Shown piece after piece: positions 34,571 to 46,145 of a stretch of 64,000 bases of DNA (positions are counted from its first letter, which is position 1; the number at the start of each line of letters is the position of its first letter). The position numbers and the translations under genes were made by a program. Source of the DNA: Chaenocephalus aceratus. Its lineage: Eukaryota > Chordata > Actinopteri > Perciformes > Channichthyidae. Location: NCBI GenBank assembly GCA_023974075.1, contig CM043801.1, positions 5,415,769 to 5,479,768 of the forward strand. The letters run 5' to 3'. The notes under the pieces were generated by a model, which was given only the letters and a program-made list of their open reading frames with translations, did not search any database and had not been told where the DNA came from.

Positions 34571-35900
34571 GTTTATGCTAACATCACCCATTTCATACCA
34601 GAGAAACATACGCATAACAGCGTTGTGATGCCAAACAGCGTCATTTCAGACTGACACACATTCACTTAAGGTAAGGTGACCAGATTTTCTAAATTAAAAC
34701 CGGGGACATTTTGAGTTTTGCAGTCAATATATCATTAACATATCCTTCTTCTCTGTTAAAGAACAAACGGGGACAATTCTGGTTCAATGTAATTCGAACA
34801 TTTTAACTGTTGGATACAAACAGAAGGACGATAGCTCATATATGAGATTTCAAAAGTATTTTATTTTGAAACCCTGATTTTCTCTGATTGCCTAAATGGG
34901 GTCTCCTGCTATCACCCTGAAGTGAAATAAATATTTAATTGACTTCGAATGACTCTGATTATGGATAGTTTCCAATAAATAATAATCAAAATATAGATGG
35001 AAATAGATCTAATTTGAGATTTTAAACAGCATACATTTTAAATTGTGCTTCAGAAAGTAATATTATTTTAGGAGTGTTGTGAGATGGTGTCAACATCAAT
35101 TGAAATAAGTCACCCAGTGGAAATATCAGATATGTCTTCATAACTGTATACTTACATTTTATATTCACTCAGTTATAATGTGGTAGTTATACGTAGTTTG
35201 TTTTAAATTATTATTGATCACATTATATAGTACATATTTCTTAATTTAAGCTCCAGTATATATGAATATGTTTGGTGTGTTTTTTAGGTATATTTGTTAT
35301 TGACCGAGTAAACGCTTTTATTTTGAAGGCAGTTTTTACAGGCCTCTACCCTAATGCATAGGATATTCGCGCACTGCAATACAACGTGCGGGCTGGCTTG
35401 ACTGTGTTTTCTGAAGTGGGGGCTGGCTTGACCACAGTCTGTTTACCCAGTGTTTCCTGACATGAAAAGTTTTATTTCACCTTGCTATGTGTTTTTAGCG
35501 TATATTAAAAAACGGGGACATTTCCGGGGACAGTTTCAACTGGGGACAGGCCAATACAAAAGGGGAATGTCCCCGGAAAACGGGGACGTCTGATCACCCT
35601 AACTTAAGGGGAACTGGGGATATTTATCAGCTGCTTGTGTGACAGTCAGACAGTGAATACTTTACAGCGGCCGCTGCTGTGAGTTAACGGGAGAATAAAC
35701 TCCAGTGGACGAGCTGTACTGCAGCGGTCGGTAAATACCGCTGAAACATATTAATAAACAATGAACCACGGCACTCTGGAGAACAGTATAAGGTTGGAGA
35801 AGTAATTATTTAATTTAATCTGGCTTCGTATGATTGAAAGTAACACGATCATCGACCCGACGCAGTCCCCCATTGTTGTTGTTGCCCCTTTCACACGGAG
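34534..35900. mobile_element. hAT 1-related relic, split by hAT 3
   Basis: 34534-34663 matches 25799-25888 plus 29191-29230, and 35610-35850 matches 29240-29480 (for example CAGCTGCTTGTGTGACAGTC, CAGCGGCCGCTG). Colinear with hAT 1 once both sets of insertions are removed. Confidence 0.75.
34672..35601. mobile_element. hAT element 3, 930 bp, non-autonomous
   Basis: Ends TAAGGTGACCAGA and (complement) TAGGGTGATCAGA. A perfect 8-bp duplication ACTTAAGG lies at 34664-34671 and 35602-35609. The flanks join to give the uninterrupted sequence seen at 29230. No coding frame. Confidence 0.9.
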
Positions 35901-35936
35901 CTAGAACGGGAGCTGCGTTGGTGTGAAAGGGGCAAC
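35881..35936. repeat. 16-bp perfect inverted repeat
   Basis: GTTGCCCCTTTCACAC (35881-35896) and its complement (35921-35936). Confidence 0.9.
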
Positions 35937-36230
35937 AGCAGACTATGGCTGTGACTTGTGTGTGACTGACCCGAGTTTGCGCCTCATAGTTCTGATAGCT
36001 CCGCCCCTTCGCTCCAATCCCCCTCCCTCCCCCACATCTACAGGTGAAACGTACTTTAGCAACACATTCATCACAAGAAGTGTAGCAAAAGTCAAGGCCG
36101 CAGATTCTTCGATTTATACTGTCACAGAGCAGATTCGTGAAGTTGTAATGACTGATGAGAGGTTGTAATAACCAAGTTGCAGTTGTAATGGAAAATATAT
36201 TTTAAAAAGTCTCGAAATCATACGATTTTC
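35905..36230. repeat. 330-bp direct repeat, copy 1
   Basis: Matches 37300-37620 (GTTGGTGTGAAAGGGGC, AGCTCCGCCCCTTCGCTCCA, GAAGTTGTAATGACTGAT). Copies are about 1.4 kb apart; a hAT element and inverted hAT 1 sequence lie between. Confidence 0.85.
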
Positions 36231-36261
36231 AAAAATACACAATAGGGACTATTGTAGGGAC

Positions 36262-36823
36262 TAGTGTTGCACGGTGTACCGATACTTGAAAGGTACCGCG
36301 ATACCCTGCCGTTAAAAACTTTACGATTCCTCCGTTTCATTAGTATCGGTACTTTAAGAATGACGGGGAAAAGTACTCCGGTGAGAAAGCGCCGTTTTAA
36401 TAAGAGCCATGTGTGTTCAGCGCTCTGCTTCCTCCCCTCTAAAGCACGCTCTAAGTCCCTCCCCTCTCTAGCACGCGCTAGCTGCCAGAGCATGTGAGAA
36501 AGCGAGAAACATGGCTGTGAGTGGGAGTGCAACTGCCGCTGCGCCTCGGCTTGTTGACAAAAAAGACGCCAGAAGCGAAAAACAAAAAAGTTGTTTATAG
36601 ATGATGCTTAATTGTATTTAATACAAATTCTAGTCATTTATTTAATTTATTATTCTCATTGTTTAAAAGTTTGTGTTTGTGGTTCTGGTGTGAAATAAAG
36701 CACAATAATTACATTTTAGACTGTTTCCCTTTTTTTCGAAATGAAAACGAAAATGAATCTGAATCGCAATTCTTGACTTGGTATCGGTATCGGAACCAAA
36801 ATGTTGGTATAGTGACAACACTA
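36262..36823. mobile_element. hAT element 4, 562 bp, non-autonomous
   Basis: Ends TAGTGTTGCACGGTGTACC and (complement) TAGTGTTGTCACTATACC. Flanking 8-mers GTAGGGAC and GGTGGGAC agree at 6 of 8. Inner ends carry repeated GTATCGGTA words. Frames at 36264-36532 are artefacts. Confidence 0.75.
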
Positions 36824-36889
36824 GGTGGGACTAAGAAAGATAATATGAAAGTATAAAAACTAAGGCATTAGCATAAGACGTTTTCTACA

Positions 36890-37250
36890 GGCACATTTTA
36901 CCGGCGTATTTTTATGATTCTACTTGTGATAGTCGAACATGACAACCTGTGCAGCCCATGTATTGATTCCATCCGATAGCTGCTAATACAAAACAAAACA
37001 TCTGCCTCTCTCCACAATGATCAATAACAGCGAACGGATGGTCAAAGTAAGGTACAAATAAACATAATCACATGAAGCCTGGTTAGTGTTGCCTGACTTT
37101 ATAAAGTGTGCTTTTTTTCTAAGTGTGTGGTTGCATTCTAGTCACTTTGCTCAGCGGTACTGCTTGGTTCAACTTGTATTGGCAGTACTCTCCATAAACT
37201 GTTAGCTCAGGTTAATCTCAAATTGTTTCGAGTTTGGTAAGAACCGGTTT
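36890..37250. mobile_element. inverted hAT 1 left-end relic
   Basis: Reverse complement of 22570-22915 joined to 25769-25785 (for example TTACCGGCGTATTTTTATG, CCCATGTATTGATTCCATCC). It shows the uninterrupted state of hAT 1 before the LINE insertion. Confidence 0.7.
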
Positions 37251-37299
37251 TTGGGGAAAAGAGCCGTCTCTCCGCTGCGGCGTGAACAGGAAACAGCCC

Positions 37300-37620
37300 T
37301 GGAACTGCGTTGGTGTGAAAGGGGCCCCACAGTCATCTGGTTTGACCTGAGTATGGCTGTGTGACTGACCCGAGTTTGTGTCGTTCTGATAGCTCCGCCC
37401 CTTCGCTCCAACCCCCCTCCCTCCCCCCACATCTACAGGTGAAAATGTAGCGACACATTCATCGCAAGAAGTGTAGCAAAAGTCAAGGCCGCAGATTCGT
37501 CGATGTCTGCCACAGAGCATATTTGTGAAGTTGTAATGACTGATTTGAGAGGTTGTAATAACCAAGTTGCAGTTGTAATGGAAAATGTATTTAAAAAATA
37601 TGTATTTTTCTGCAAATGAA
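37300..37620. repeat. 330-bp direct repeat, copy 2
   Basis: See 35905-36230; same orientation. Confidence 0.85.
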
Positions 37621-37639
37621 CATGTCATCACTAAGTTCA

Positions 37640-39783
37640 TTTTTTTCTACAACCTACACAACTTTTATGTTTTCCTGTGACTTCAAATTTGGTTCACAGT
37701 TACGTGGATATTTTATACAAGTGTAAATGTATGCACACAAGCTCTGATTTTTGAAGTGCTCACATCAGGTTTTACAAGCTCTCGCATTTTGCACCATATC
37801 TACCTTCATAGCCACAAACACCTGTGTGCTTAAAAAAACAACTGCAAATAACAAAACACTGTTTAAAAAACCTCTCAAAGTATGAGAGTATACTTTATGC
37901 ACTTGAAGCCAAAAGTGGTTGGCAAACGAAATCGTGACTAGGGCTGTGTAGCATTTTATTTTATTTGGACATTTCTTTTGAATGTCTTGGTTTTGTTAAG
38001 GATTTTTACTGTGAAATGCTTCCAAAGGTTTCTCCTACCTCAGAGATTAGTCGCCCAGCTTCCCACTCATTTCCATCATCAATCAAACAACATGACCTTG
38101 TAAAAGCAGACAGCTAACAGAACATAAAGACCAGCAGGACTGTCACTGTGTGTCTTTAGCTCCTGCTGCTCATGCCCTGTCTTTGTCTCCCTCTACATTG
38201 ATCATTATCTCTGGGTCTTTTATCCCTCTCCATCCCACCCACTCTGCTCTTCATCACATACAGCTCCCAACTCGCTCTCATTTATGAACCTGTCTGTGAA
38301 ACTTTCCTTCGTCTCTCCATCTTCTTTCTTAACTCTTCCTGTCTGCCCCATTCTCTCTGTGGATTGCTTTAATGTGGGGAAATGGAATTAGGGCCAAAGA
38401 TGTTTTAACAACCAAGAAAAGTAAGCAGGCTAAGAAGTCTCACTGTCTGCTGATCTCTGAAACAACAGCTAAGCGATGTCACATGTATCTCCAGCAATCA
38501 TCTGGTTAGTTTAGCTTTTCCTCTATGCATGCATAAAGCTCAAACAGGTGGATCAATGAGCAAAACAAATTATAATTGACAATCAGTCAAGACTTGACCA
38601 TTCACTTTGACTATGTCAATTCTTAATCAGGACGGCAGTAGATCAGTCTGTAGGGACTTGTGAACTGATCGGATGCCGGTTTGTGTATATCTGTAGTTAG
38701 GCCTAACTGCACTGCAGCCTCAGATATGATGCAATTATAATATCACAAATGAGCAAAGACACATGCAAATAAAGAAACATCCTCACTAACTAGACAACCC
38801 ATGAGCAGGGTTTACTAAACCACTGCATACATAAAACCCTGGATATACACATTTCTGTAAATACAAAACGCTGCAAGAAGCTGAAAACACAACAGAAACC
38901 AGGGGACACTGATATGTGATGAAACAGCTGGGAGCAGAGCGCTTGTTGACGTTCGGGGATTATAAAGTTGGCCAACTGTCACTGTTAGCAGAGTTAGTTT
39001 GTTTAATAATTGTAAGTATCTGTCAGGATATTACAGTACATACAGATGTAGCGCTTCATTTCAGACGCCTACCCGTGCGGGTCCGTGATCGGCACGGGGT
39101 GGGCCCCTGCTGAAAAGGAAACCCCCCCGCAGGACTTGAAACGCCCCCTGGATAAATACATTTAATTATAATGAAACCAGCTGCAATGGATCATGGATCC
39201 ACCAGGGGGAGCCGTGAAAAGCTGCCACACTGGAACTCATGTGAAATAAACAGCTGATCTACAGGTATCTAATATAGCGGATATTTGTTGAAATCCATAT
39301 GTCACAGATAGGATCATATTCTGTGCTAAATAAGAGACATGTAATCATTTACTAAACATCACCATGTTTTTATTTAACAAAATAATGTTTAATTCACGTT
39401 GGCGTAAGTACAAAACCATCGCTATGTTTTTAGATCAGGAAATGCATCCAGGCTCAAACAAACGATTTTCAATCATCATCCTCACGATCATTTAATCTAT
39501 CATATGTTCGCAAGTTGAAATGAATGCACTAAATTTAATCCACTTGAGTTTACAACAACAAAAAGAATCGCTTTGTTTTTATATCACATCCGACCGGAGG
39601 AAAATGCAGCAGCTCTCACTACCGATCATCCTAATCCCACGGGCAAACAGTATTATTAGTGTCTAATATTACTGGGGATTTCGGAATGGTACTGGATTTT
39701 GATTTATTGTATCGGCTTCATATCGCAATATATTCCCGAAATCTGAAATGCAAAAATGTCCCACATTAGGGCAATTCACCCTA
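37640..39783. other. cadherin intron, nothing recognised
   Basis: Ordinary intronic sequence with no clear repeat end, exon or RNA gene. Short frames only. Confidence 0.5.
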
Positions 39784-39812
39784 CATTTAATCATTCAAAC
39801 AAAATCATATTT

Positions 39813-40974
39813 CAGTAGTAGTAACCATACTGCTTTCGTCCAAAAAGTGACAGGTGGTGTGACAGGTCACACCTCTCCCTACTTATGCAAATGAGCTAAG
39901 TGTGTTATCACAGGTAGGTGTGAAAAGCCCCCCTGTGTAGTGCCTTTGTTGTTTAGTTCTTTGATGTATTGATTAAGATAGTCTCTTTGAAGTTATGTTG
40001 TCTGTCCCCTCACACCCCTTTGTAGTCTAGTCCTGTGATGTGTGTTATAACAGGTAGGTGTGAAAAGCCCCCCTCTGTAGTGCTTTTTGTTGTCTAATTC
40101 TTTGATGTGTTGATTAAGGCAGACTCTTTGAAGTTATGTTGTCTGGCCCCTGCCCCTCAGAGTTGAATAATTAGCCTTTGATGTTTGCCCTTTGATGAGA
40201 GGTGTTATAACAGGCAGGTGTGATTTCACACTGGTGTGTTATAAGCCTTTGATGTTAATCTAGGTGTCTCTTTGAAGTTATGCGTGAGACTGTCTACCCG
40301 CCCCCTCCCAGCCTCCCCCCTTTTCTCCACCCCTTCCTTATGGCTATGACGCCAGCAGATAGTGGGGGTGGAATTAGATGAAGATAGAAATACACTCAAA
40401 CTAAATTAAAAAAGACAGTCATTTCCACTTACCAAGTCACCTTTCAAAAAAGAAAAATGGCAAGAGACGCCTCGAATTGGGTTTAATCAGCCATACATAA
40501 AAAGTGTATCTTACAGTTCCTTTGTGAGTGAATTACACACAAATCTGCAGAGTGTCACTAAAAAGTTTTACGCAGTGACTGACATTCTGTATGGGAGTTC
40601 ACAACAAAAGGCACTACACAGGGGGGCTTTTCACACCTACCTGTTATAACACACATCAAAGGACTAGACTACAAAGGGGTGTGAGGGGACAGGGGCCAGA
40701 CAACATAACTTCAAAGAGACTATCTTAATCAATACATCAAAGAACTAAACAACAAAGGCACTACACAGGGGGGCTTTTCACACCTACCCATCAAAGAATC
40801 TCGAACAATGGGAGGCGGGACTTAGCTCATTAACATAATTGTACCCAATCACATAAAAGGATCTCGCAATGGGGGGCGGGACTTAGCTCATTTGCATAAG
40901 TAGGGAGAGGTGTGACCTGCCACACAATCTGTCACTTTTTTGACGAAAGCGGTATCAGTATAACTACTTATTTT
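39813..40974. mobile_element. 1.16-kb inverted-repeat element with internal tandem units
   Basis: Ends are complementary: CTTTCGTCCAAAAAGTGACAG (left) against CTTTCGTCAAAAAAGTGACAG read from the right, then CACACCTCTCCCTACTTATG on both arms. Pairing resumes over about 190 bases (39905-40090 with 40615-40800). The left arm contains units of 130-150 bp starting CAGGTAGGTGTGAAAAGCCC, each with CTCTTTGAAGTTATG. The right arm has an extra 75-bp duplication carrying GGCGGGACTTAGCTCAT. The same flanking sequence, without the element, occurs at 41312-41420, so it is a real insertion. Class unknown. Confidence 0.8.
40410..40649 (+). other. open frame in the core of the inverted-repeat element
   Basis: Stop-to-stop frame of 79 codons, no ATG. 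It includes RIGFNQPYIKSVSYSSFVSE and TKKFYAVTDILYG, then runs into the right arm and ends at TAA 40647-40649. Composition is protein-like but I recognise no family. It may be a fragment of a gene once carried by the element, or chance. Confidence 0.2.
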
Positions 40975-41059
40975 GTTTCTTTTTAACTAAATAAATGTGC
41001 TTTAATCCACATAATTTATTGTGTTAATTGTTTACTGTAGTATTGTGCACATTACTTTT

Positions 41060-41158
41060 CGCTGCTTGTTGCACCTGGTTAGAAGCTAAACTGCATTTCG
41101 TTGTCTCAGTAGGCCTACCTGCAATATGTGCAATAACAATAAAGTTGAATCTAATCTT
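41060..41158 (+). mobile_element. LINE 3' tail fragment
   Basis: CTGCATTTCGTTGTCTCAG followed by CAATAACAATAAAGTTGAATC, a common fish LINE end. Confidence 0.5.
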
Positions 41159-41287
41159 GAGCAGGAACAAATGTATTTAGGCTACTTGGTACATATCTGA
41201 CATAAACGATTAAACACATTTGTGCATTCTTTAAACCGAGTCAAGCCGAGTCCGGAGGTGGCGGCACATTAAAGTGTGCACCTGATT

Positions 41288-41440
41288 GTTTAACTTGAAG
41301 GTGCATGATGACATTTAATCATTCAAACAAAATCATATTTCGTTTATTTTTAACGAAATAAATGTGGTTTAATCCACATAATTTAGGCCTACTGTGTTAA
41401 TTGTTTACTGTAGTATTGTTTAACTTGAAGGTGCCTGATG
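41288..41440. repeat. about 130-bp tandem unit, including empty target of the 39.8-kb element
   Basis: GTTTAACTTGAAGGTGC(A/C)TGATG occurs at 41288 and 41418. The unit between contains CATTTAATCATTC...CATATTT joined directly to CGTTTATTTTTAAC; the same two halves flank the inverted-repeat element at 39784-39812 and 40975-41060. Confidence 0.75.
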
Positions 41441-42027
41441 CAGAGTCCTGCACGGGTCTGATTTTCAAGACCCGCTACCCGCACATATTGCCAATTAGTT
41501 CCGCTACCCACGCATATTGCCAATTAGTTCCGCAACCCGACCCGTCGGCACAAGATCCGCAACCCGACCCGAACCCGCATAGCCTAGCCTATATATGAGT
41601 AGTGAAAACGTGCAATTATTAACACATGCAGTGGCATATTTGTCTCAAAAAGCGTGGGATGTTGGTTATTTCCTCCATCTAGGATGACACCAAAAGCCTC
41701 CCAGACGTTGGATTTCGCTCTTGAGGAAGTGTTATTGAAAATGCTGTATTCTCCACTAGAGAGCTTCACCTCAGCCATTTCGAATGTGGCGCGCACAGCA
41801 GCAGATTGATGCGCTGCAGAGGTTATGATTATGCGCGGTCCTGCGGGGGAGAAGTCTGAGGATTTAAACATTAAACTAAAATTATTATTATTTTAATATT
41901 TATTATGCAATACCCGCGACCCGACCCGCATCATCTTTGTTTTACCCAGAACCGAACCCGGAAAAAAGTTTGAAAAAATACCACCCGCGAATCACCTTTT
42001 TTGCGGGTCACCCGATGCAGGACTCTG
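41441..42027. mobile_element. hAT element 5, 587 bp, non-autonomous
   Basis: Ends CAGAGTCCTGCACGGG and (complement) CAGAGTCCTGCATCGGG. A perfect 8-bp duplication GCCTGATG lies at 41433-41440 and 42028-42035. Subterminal ACCCG words repeat at both ends. Confidence 0.92.
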
Positions 42028-42035
42028 GCCTGATG

Positions 42036-43045
42036 TGAACATTTCCAGAAGAACTCTAGCTTGAATGGCCTTTGTATGTATACAGTAGGCCTACAGTATA
42101 GCCCAACCATGTACACCTTCCTTTTTTCCCGTCCAAAGTTTGAATTGGATAAAGGTAATGGTTATCGATGGTGCTTTTATAGCCTATTGTATAATAACTG
42201 TGTGATTTATATTGCTTTTCAAATACATATATGGCCACCCATTTACACGGCTCTTCCCGTCAAGAATATGAATAGAACTTAGTTAGATCACTTTACATTT
42301 CTGCAAATTAATTTTTAATCACACACGTCTCCCCACGTCTCCCCGTCCCGAAAATGATAAATAAAATAAAAAGAGGAAACAATTTTCAAGTTCAGTTTTC
42401 AACGTTTTATTTAAAATAACTGACATAACAGACACCATACTGTAGGCCTATCTGCTGCGGAAACCAGGACGAGCTATTTCGGGATCTGTTTTTCGGGGGC
42501 TCCTCAGTCTCTCATTTACCCGGCTCCTGATCTTATGCCACTGGTCAATGTTCAGATTTGGGAACCAATTGGAAACATAGGACGGTGTAAATGTTTGAAT
42601 GATGAATAAACAGTGAGGAGGGGTACAGTATGAATACACTAGATATACACAGCAGCCCAGCCTGTGAGCAGTATGAACACCAATGAGCGCTCAGCTCGAG
42701 ATACCAGCGAGTCGAAAGAGAGAATGATATCTGCATTTTCTCTTTTGGTTTGATTAGGACACATCCTGGGGATTGTGTTTACAAACATTGACCAGACCGT
42801 TCACCAGCCCCCACCCCCCATGTTGCCTATGCTGTCCTGTGTTGCAAACTCTTTGTTTAAAACGAATTGGCCATCGGAATGTGTGGAGGAATTCTCCCAA
42901 GGGTCACATTCCACAGCTCTCCCCCCACTCCTGTGATCTCCCATCCCCCAGTCTGTAGGTTTTTGTTTGCATATTATATATTATATTTACAGCCCTTAAG
43001 ATACACTTTTGTGTTTAACAGCTGACCACCATGACATACTTTGTT
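42036..43045. other. intron; possible short minus-strand exon relic
   Basis: On the minus strand 42448-42640 encodes SNWFPNLNIDQWHKIRSR then NERLRSPRKTDPE and ends in a stop, with an AATAAA-poor T-rich region after it. Not recognised as any family. The rest holds nothing identifiable. Confidence 0.25.
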
Positions 43046-43832
43046 TTAGTAGATTTCGCATGAGAGCAAAATATATAAATATGAGCATTAAATTATATGA
43101 ATATGAGAACAAAATGCATGAATGTGTGAGTGACAATATATGAATGTGTGCATTGAAATATGATAATATGAGAGCAAAATGTATGAATGTGTGAGTGTAA
43201 ATATATACGTGTGTGAGAGTGAAAATGTATGTATGTAAAAGGAGAATATATGTGTATATGTATGTATGTATATGTATCATTGCATGGACTGGCACCACAT
43301 TACCTGTCTGAGTTGTTGCACCGCCATGCTCCTGCTAGAGCATTGTGCTCAGCTCAGCAGAATATGTTGGTGGTTCCTCGGAGCAGGAAAAAAACCAGAG
43401 GTGACAGGGCCTTCAGTGTTGCAGCTCCCAGACTGTGGAACAGCCTCCCAGCACATATCCGGACTGTTGAGTCTATTGAACTTTTTAAATCCCAGCTAAA
43501 AACTCACCTCTTTGCACTGGCTTTTAATACTAGTTGAGCATTACATTTTTATATTTGTATGTGTTGTTTATTTATTTATTTTTTATATGTTTCTAGTTAT
43601 TGTGCTTTTTATTATGTTTTTAATTATTGTTTTTATTATCGTACTCCCATTGGGTTATTCACTATTGTAGTTACTGCCTGCCCTGTACAGCACTTTGGTC
43701 AACCGAAGGTTGTTTTAAATGTGCTATATAAATAGATAAAGATTGAAGATTGAGATTGAGATGTGTGTAAGAGTGAAAATGTATGTATGTAAAAGGACAA
43801 TATATGTGTGTAAGAGTGAAAATATGCTGCAT
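43046..43832. repeat. ATG/TGTGAGTG-rich minisatellite, interrupted by a LINE
   Basis: Words GTGTGAGAGTGAAAATGTATG and GAGCAAAATGTATGAATGTG recur at 43046-43262 and again at 43758-43832, on either side of the LINE fragment. Confidence 0.75.
43263..43757 (+). mobile_element. Rex1/L2-like LINE, 3' end fragment
   Basis: Encodes HGLAPHYLSELLHRHAPARA, RGDRAFSVAAPRLWNSLPAH and KSQLKTHLFALAF, the last part of a CR1/Rex1-like ORF2. It is followed by a 3' UTR with CAGCACTTTGGTCAACCG and GTGCTATATAAATA. 5'-truncated; inserted in the minisatellite. Confidence 0.8.
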
Positions 43833-44439
43833 GTTGAATGTCCGATAGTCCACCATTTCCACCGGAAATATCAAACATTTATTAAAAGTGAAAAACAATG
43901 AACAAGACTTAACGTATTCATCATAATTAATTATATATTTTTTTTTTGGCTCTAGGATTTTTGACTTTGTTTAGAGCAGTGATCTTCTACTATATGAACA
44001 TTTTGGACCCAAAATAAAAAAAAAAACGTAAAAACAGATTTTGAAATGATATTATTTTTCATATAGGTAACACAAACATACACAACGAAACCATTTAAAA
44101 GCTGGAAATATATGCATGGGATGTCACTATGATAATGTGAAAGTTTGATTGAGGTAGCATGGGATTTCATTCTGATAAGGCAAAAGTGTTATTATAAATA
44201 TAATACAAATATATATATATATATATATATATACACATTATGTACAAAAATCAGTTTTTTCTGTCTTTATCTGTGCCACGCTTCGAAGCGGTTTCTGTCA
44301 ACTACGACACAGAGGGCAACATCACAGGTTCCTCCTCCTCCATGTCAAAAAACAATCTTAAAGCTTGACTCACGTTCAGAGTTCTCTTCATCATAGTTGA
44401 ATCTTCAAAACTCTACATCTATCTAACTATATCTAAATT
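43833..44439. other. intron with (TA)n at 44208-44233
   Basis: AT-rich; a (TA)n tract and nothing else recognised. Confidence 0.5.
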
Positions 44440-44464
44440 CTCAATGTTTGTCTGTCACTTTACT

Positions 44465-44600
44465 TCAATCGCAGTCTCCCGCCGCCTCTCTTCGTCTCCC
44501 GCCGCCTGTCTTCGTATATCTTCGTCTCTCTCCATTTCCCGCCGTCTCTCTTCGGTTCCCGCCGTCCCTCTTCGTCTCTTTTTGTTTCGTTTCGTATCAC
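44465..44600. repeat. CTCCCGCCGYCTCTCTTCG repeats
   Basis: Irregular tandem pyrimidine-rich units (CTCCCGCCGCCTCTCTTCG and variants). The frames that cross it are repeat artefacts. Confidence 0.7.
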
Positions 44601-44639
44601 TCCGTTTACCTGATTACCTCACCCCCTCCATGGTAAATA

Positions 44640-45290
44640 CATCCTGTTGAACAGAATCTACAGTTTCCAGTATTTTCCGTTTCGTAAAATGATAAAATAC
44701 GGCGAAGATATTAAAATATGTGCTTCCATTATTCATACTTCTGAAATATATCTGTATTAACTTTATATCATCGTATGTCCGTGTTTATTGGGTCTTTTTG
44801 CATGAAACAAAGACTGGCATATAGTTTCAAGCCAGTACTTTCGACAGAAATACACATATACATCCTGTTGAGCAGGATCTACAGTTTCCAGTATTTTCCG
44901 TTTCGTAAAATGATCAAAACAGCGAAGATATTAAAATATGTGCTTCCATTATTCATACTTCTGAAATATATCTGTATTAACTTTATATCATCGTATGTCC
45001 GTGTTTATTGGGTCTTTTTGCATGAAACAAAGACTGGCATATAGTTTCAAGCCAGTACTTTCGACAGAAATACACATATACATCCTGTTGAGCAGGATCT
45101 CCAGTTTCCAGTATTTTCCGTTTCGTAAAATGATCAAATACGGCGAAGATATTCAAATATGTGCTTCCATTTTTCATACTTTTGAAATGTATTAACTTTA
45201 TATCATCATATCTCCGTGTTTACTGGGTCTTTTTGCATGAAACAAAGACTGGGATATAGTTTCAAGCCAGTACTTTCGACAGAAACACAC
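44640..45290. repeat. 220-bp tandem array, three copies
   Basis: Units start CATCCTGTTGARCAGRATCT at 44640, 44861 and 45081 (periods 221 and 220). Each contains TTTCCGTTTCGTAAAATGAT and GGGTCTTTTTGCATGAAAC. The third has a small deletion. A duplicated short frame appears in each unit but is AT-rich and unrelated to known proteins. Confidence 0.95.
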
Positions 45291-45386
45291 AGCAATGTTG
45301 TCCGGACTGTTGTTTTTATGCGGCACCGGCTTGAACAGGTCATGTGATCTGATCACGCCGGCGTGACGGTCGACTCCAAAGGGTTA
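45291..45386. mobile_element. piggyBac-like right end
   Basis: CCAAAGGGTTAA at 45375-45386 has the CCC..TTAA form (read as complement TTAACCCTTTGG). A 14-bp perfect palindrome TCACGCCGGCGTGA lies just inside (about 45353-45366). The left end was not found; the tandem array may belong to the same element. Confidence 0.4.
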
Positions 45387-45589
45387 ATATTAAATACATA
45401 TAAGTATTTTTACAACTTGTATTTAGAAATACTCTGTTGTAATTATTGATGCATACATGTGTTCATCCATTCAATGTGGCATCTGCTATAATGGGGTTAA
45501 TGTATGATATTACTTAATAATACAATACATTATAATATATGATATGATAATTACATTTGAGTTTTATTCATTTCTTATTTCATAGTTTC

Positions 45590-45742
45590 TCATTATTATT
45601 ATTTTTATCGCTCATCTTATTTTTGATTTTATTAATCTGTGTGAATCTGTGCTGTCCTGTTTTTCACTCTCACCCTGTTGCTGTTTCAACTACTGAATTT
45701 CCCCACGGGATTAATAAAGGTCCATCTTATCTTATCTTAATG
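45590..45742 (+). mobile_element. LINE 3' tail with (ATCTT)n
   Basis: GAATTTCCCCACGGGATTAA, TAAAGG, then ATCTTATCTTATCTTA: a common fish LINE end. Confidence 0.6.
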
Positions 45743-46039
45743 TATAAGTTGATTTACTTCAATCTACTGTACTGTGTAAAAACACCCCAACAATATTACA
45801 AGAAATATACTGCATAAAGCAAACTATATACTTTATTTGATCTAAAATATTGATGTTTCTACAACACCCAGTTGTCTTTGTGTATTTTGTGAATGAAGCG
45901 CCATCTCATGGTTAAATCCTGTAATTGAACAAATGGGGAAATTGGACAACGCCCTCTAGCAATTTGGCAACACCCCCAGCCACTGGCATCCGCTGGGCTT
46001 TTGACTGGGACACACCCATTTGAGTCTGATCTGGAGTGC

Positions 46040-46145
46040 TACATCTGTAGCGTTTAGCTGACGCTTTTATCCAAAGCGACTTACAATAAGTGCATTCGAC
46101 CAAGAAGATACAAACTTGAAGAAAACCAGTCCTTTATTAGTAAAA
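46040..46145 (-). mobile_element. L2-type LINE 3' tail
   Basis: Reverse complement of the 3300-3450 region (CGCTTTTATCCAAAGCGAC, then the ACCAGTCCTTTATTAGTA equivalent). No coding part is left. Confidence 0.75.

Noticed and set aside
36264..36532. Frames of 77 and 104 codons on opposite strands
   Set aside because: Both fall inside the non-autonomous hAT element 36262-36823 and have no recognisable motif.
44444..44650. Serine/proline-rich frames
   Set aside because: Read the CTCCCGCCG/CTCTTCG tandem units.
44640..45290. CRISPR-like array
   Set aside because: Units are 220-bp head-to-tail copies without alternating unique spacers; the genome is eukaryotic.
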